Shown here piece by piece: positions 4,305 to 6,854 of a stretch of DNA of 6,854 nucleotides (the stretch's first letter is position 1; each line of letters begins with the position of its first letter). The DNA is from an uncultured Bacteroidales bacterium (GTDB lineage Bacteria; Bacteroidota; Bacteroidia; Bacteroidales; UBA932). The stretch lies in assembly GCA_946406095.1 (NCBI GenBank), contig CAMJJO010000092.1, positions 1 to 6,854 of the forward strand. The letters are read 5' to 3'. Both the position numbers and the translations under genes were made by a program. The notes beneath the pieces were generated by a model, which saw only the letters and a list, made by a program, of their open reading frames with translations, searched no databases and was not told the origin of the DNA.

Positions 4305-6854
4305 TTCACCAGAGGGAAGTCCATCCTGTGAGGCAGGAGAGAATTCTTTGCATACAGGCGAACGCCAATCTGGTACATACCGGTACGCTCCGGAATCACC
4401 GATGTGCGGTATGTGGCCACTCCGTTCTCGAAGGACAGCACATCATACTGCACGGTCTCCTGGATATGAAGAACATTCTTCTTGTCGGCGACGGCAAAAA
4501 TCATCTCGACCCCGATATCCTCGGGTGTGAGGCCGGCAAGGTCCGCTATCACCTCACTGTCGAGAGGATTGTCCTGCGACAGCACATAGGACGCATTGGG
4601 AGCAGAGTAGCTCTTGATGGCTATCTGCGGCCATGCTTCAACGACCTTCTTCTTCCAGGCGGCGATCTCACGCGCCTTGGCGCAATTATCGGCAAGGAGG
4701 AAATTGAAGCGGTCGTATTGAGGCTGATAATACTGGATGCAGTAATCCTCCATCATCCTGTTGGTGGTGAAGTTGCAGGCCACGTGCGCAATCGTGTTCC
4801 GGATGTATCCAAGCCACTCGCTGGAAATGCCGGTATGAGGGTCACGCTTGTAGTATGCGGGAGCAATTTCATTCTCGATGATGGCATAGATAGTGGCCGA
4901 ATCCAGTTCGTTCTGGTAATTCTGGTCGTCGTAGGTCTTTTCGAGAGGCAGGGCCCAGCCGCAGCCCTCTTTATATCCTTCTACCCACCAGCCGTCCAGC
5001 ACCGAGAAATGCATCACACCGTTCATCGAAGCCTTTTCGCCGGAAGTGCCGGATGCCTCGAGAGGTCGGGTAGGATTGTTCAGCCATACGTCCACGCCCT
5101 GCACCAGCCTCTTTGCGAGGGAGATGTCGTAGCCGGGGACAAAGACAATCTTGCCAAGGAAACGCTCCTGCTTGGATATCTCTATTATCTGTTTGATGAG
5201 ATCCTGCCCTGCACCGTCGGCTGGATGAGCCTTGCCGGCGAAGATGAATTGGACGGGATGCTCGGGATCATTGACGATGGCATCCAGCCTGTCCAGATCG
5301 GAGAATAGCAGAGTGGCGCGCTTGTAAGTGGCAAAGCGCCTGGCGAAGCCGATGGTAAGCACATCCTCGCGCAGATTCTCTTTTATTGCCACGACCTCGC
5401 TGGGAGAGTAATGACTGCTCAGTTCTGGGTTGGCAAAACGGTCGTTGATGATGCGGATAAGCTCCTTCTTGAGCACCTTGCGGGTGTTCCATATCTCCTC
5501 GTCCGAGACATTATAGATGCCCTCGAAGCAGCGCTTGTCGTAGTGGTGAGTCTGGAACTCGGGGCCGAACACCTTGGCGTGAACGGCTTTCCACTCCTTG
5601 GAAGCCCAAGTGGGATAGTGCACGCCGTTGGTGACATAGCTGATATGAAGCTCTTCCGGGAGATAGCCCTTGTACATATTCGCAAATATGTTCTGGCTGA
5701 CCTTTCCGTGAAGCATCGACACGCCGTTGACGTTCTGCGAACAGTTGGCGGCAAGGATGCTCATGCTGAAGCGCTCGTTATGGTCGTCCACATTCACCTT
5801 ACCAAGCCCTAGAAGGGTTTCCCAGCTGATTCCGAAACGGGAAGGATAGTGACCGAAGTACTGATACATCATCCCTTCGTCGAAAGCATCGTGCCCGGCG
5901 GGAACCGGAGTATGGGTGGTGAACAGACCGCTGGCGCGAACAAGCTCCATAGCCTCGCTGTAGTCCATCTTCTGTTCATACATATACTCGCGAAGCCGCT
6001 CCAGACCGATGAAAGCCGCGTGGCCTTCGTTGGAATGATAGATAGTGGGATGCAAGCCGATGGCGCGCAAAGCGCGGATGCCGCCGATGCCAAGCAGGAT
6101 TTCCTGCTTCAGACGGTTCTCCCAGTCGCCTCCGTAGAGTTGATAGGTGATCTGCCTGTCTTCGGCGAGGTTGTCCTCGAAGTCGGTGTCCAGCAGATAA
6201 AGGTCGGTGCGGCCCACAGCCACCTTCCAGATGCGGGCGTGAAGCTCGCGGCCGGGCAGCTGGCAGCTCACGGTGACCCACTTGCCATCCGGGTCAGTAA
6301 CTGGATCGGCAGGGATCTTAAGGAAATCCTGAGCGTTATACTCCGCCACCTGGTTGCCCTGGGGGGTGATTTTCTGCGTGAAATAGCCATAGCGGTATAG
6401 GAGACCCACCGCCACCATGTTCACGTTCATATCGCTGCTCTCCTTCAGGTAGTCGCCTGCGAGGATGCCGAGACCGCCGGAATATATCTGGAGGGAGGTA
6501 TCCAGGCCGTATTCCATACAGAAATAGGCGATGGAAGGATTTCCACGGCGTTCTTTTTCTGCCATATAGGCATTGAACTCATCCATTACGGCGTGGAGCC
6601 TGCCGAGGAACTCTCCGTCTTTCGAGAGCTGCTTGAATCGTTTCAGGGATACCGTATCAAGTATCACCATGGGGTTATGCCGGGACCGGTGCCATATTTC
6701 CGGATCCACATATCTGAAGAGTGCCTTCGCATTGTCGTTCCAGCACCACCAAAGGTTTTTGCACAATCTCTCCATCCCCTCAAGTTCGCCGGGCAGATGA
6801 CGCGTCACGCGCACGCTGCTCCAGCTGGGGGTGCCAATCTCAATTCTTGGTTGT
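4295..6854 (-). CDS. glgP: Alpha-glucan (glycogen/starch) phosphorylase, GT35, 5'-partial
   Basis: GlgP uses PLP and phosphate to release glucose-1-phosphate from non-reducing ends of glycogen or maltodextrin. The frame is open to the window edge; the GTG at 6814 is internal, because residues upstream (PRIEIGTPSWSSV) continue the family N-terminus. Numbering from the Val at 6814: NLWWCWN (20-26, the DUF3417-like start of the short phosphorylase branch), YSGGLGILAGDYLKESSD (111-128), SNEGHAAF (261-268), FTTHTPVPAGHD (298-309), VTNGVHYPTW (394-403), GFARRFATYKRA (489-500), FAGKAHPADG (525-534) and EASGTSGEKASMNG (586-599), with the PLP lysine at K594. A C-terminal beta region ends LLPHRMDFPLVKW. 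All active-site blocks are present. From memory of standalone homologues only a few residues are missing, but an N-terminal fusion cannot be excluded. It precedes ribF with a 10-bp overlap. Confidence 0.96.
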   Translation of the reverse strand, partial: QPRIEIGTPSWSSVRVTRHLPGELEGMERLCKNLWWCWNDNAKALFRYVDPEIWHRSRHNPMVILDTVSLKRFKQLSKDGEFLGRLHAVMDEFNAYMAEKERRGNPSIAYFCMEYGLDTSLQIYSGGLGILAGDYLKESSDMNVNMVAVGLLYRYGYFTQKITPQGNQVAEYNAQDFLKIPADPVTDPDGKWVTVSCQLPGRELHARIWKVAVGRTDLYLLDTDFEDNLAEDRQITYQLYGGDWENRLKQEILLGIGGIRALRAIGLHPTIYHSNEGHAAFIGLERLREYMYEQKMDYSEAMELVRASGLFTTHTPVPAGHDAFDEGMMYQYFGHYPSRFGISWETLLGLGKVNVDDHNERFSMSILAANCSQNVNGVSMLHGKVSQNIFANMYKGYLPEELHISYVTNGVHYPTWASKEWKAVHAKVFGPEFQTHHYDKRCFEGIYNVSDEEIWNTRKVLKKELIRIINDRFANPELSSHYSPSEVVAIKENLREDVLTIGFARRFATYKRATLLFSDLDRLDAIVNDPEHPVQFIFAGKAHPADGAGQDLIKQIIEISKQERFLGKIVFVPGYDISLAKRLVQGVDVWLNNPTRPLEASGTSGEKASMNGVMHFSVLDGWWVEGYKEGCGWALPLEKTYDDQNYQNELDSATIYAIIENEIAPAYYKRDPHTGISSEWLGYIRNTIAHVACNFTTNRMMEDYCIQYYQPQYDRFNFLLADNCAKAREIAAWKKKVVEAWPQIAIKSYSAPNASYVLSQDNPLDSEVIADLAGLTPEDIGVEMIFAVADKKNVLHIQETVQYDVLSFENGVATYRTSVIPERTGMYQIGVRLYAKNSLLPHRMDFPLVKWL

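Noticed and set aside
4328..5308. Long plus-strand open frame (326 codons) opposite glgP
   Set aside because: The opposite strand encodes the conserved phosphorylase C-terminal half with all motifs; the antisense frame shows no family features.

Overview
The window looks like core chromosome of a Bacteroidota member, most likely Bacteroidales. The signs are: a TsaB with the C-terminal YFEPFYLK motif; a Bacteroides-type alpha-glucan phosphorylase; a signal peptide ending AFA|Q; a lipoprotein pairing a DUF4369-like domain with a thioredoxin fold; a TAnnTTTG promoter box; and almost no Shine-Dalgarno sequences. Sampled lines of most genes are near 57% GC, but the outer-membrane protein gene is near 40%. 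I do not commit to a genus.

Layout. On the + strand, 1-746 is tsaB, missing only its first few codons. Everything else is on the - strand, in two units read from right to left. Unit A is glgP (6854 to 4295, 5' end outside the window) and ribF (4304 to 3441), overlapping by 10 bp and followed by a hairpin and short U tract (3432 to 3400). Unit B is greA (3392 to 2922), a HIT-family gene (2920 to 2516), a thioredoxin-fold lipoprotein gene (2529 to 1426) and an outer-membrane beta-barrel gene (1429 to 749). Its genes are 1 nt apart or overlap by 14 and 4 bp, so they are probably one operon. A TAnnTTTG box in the last codons of ribF is a candidate promoter. A strong intrinsic terminator for unit B lies inside the 3' end of the convergent tsaB gene. 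No intergenic stretch exceeds about 50 bp.

Functions. TsaB (tRNA t6A modification), GreA (transcript cleavage) and RibF (FMN/FAD synthesis) are housekeeping proteins. GlgP releases glucose-1-phosphate from storage glucan. The lipoprotein and barrel protein are envelope proteins of unknown specific role, co-transcribed with greA.

I see no mobile element, CRISPR array, RNA gene or defence system. The points most worth a second look are a palindrome-rich, GC-rich in-frame insertion in tsaB, the terminator hidden antisense in tsaB, the promoter-plus-hairpin leader of greA, and the lipoprotein's thioredoxin domain, which has lost its CxxC motif.
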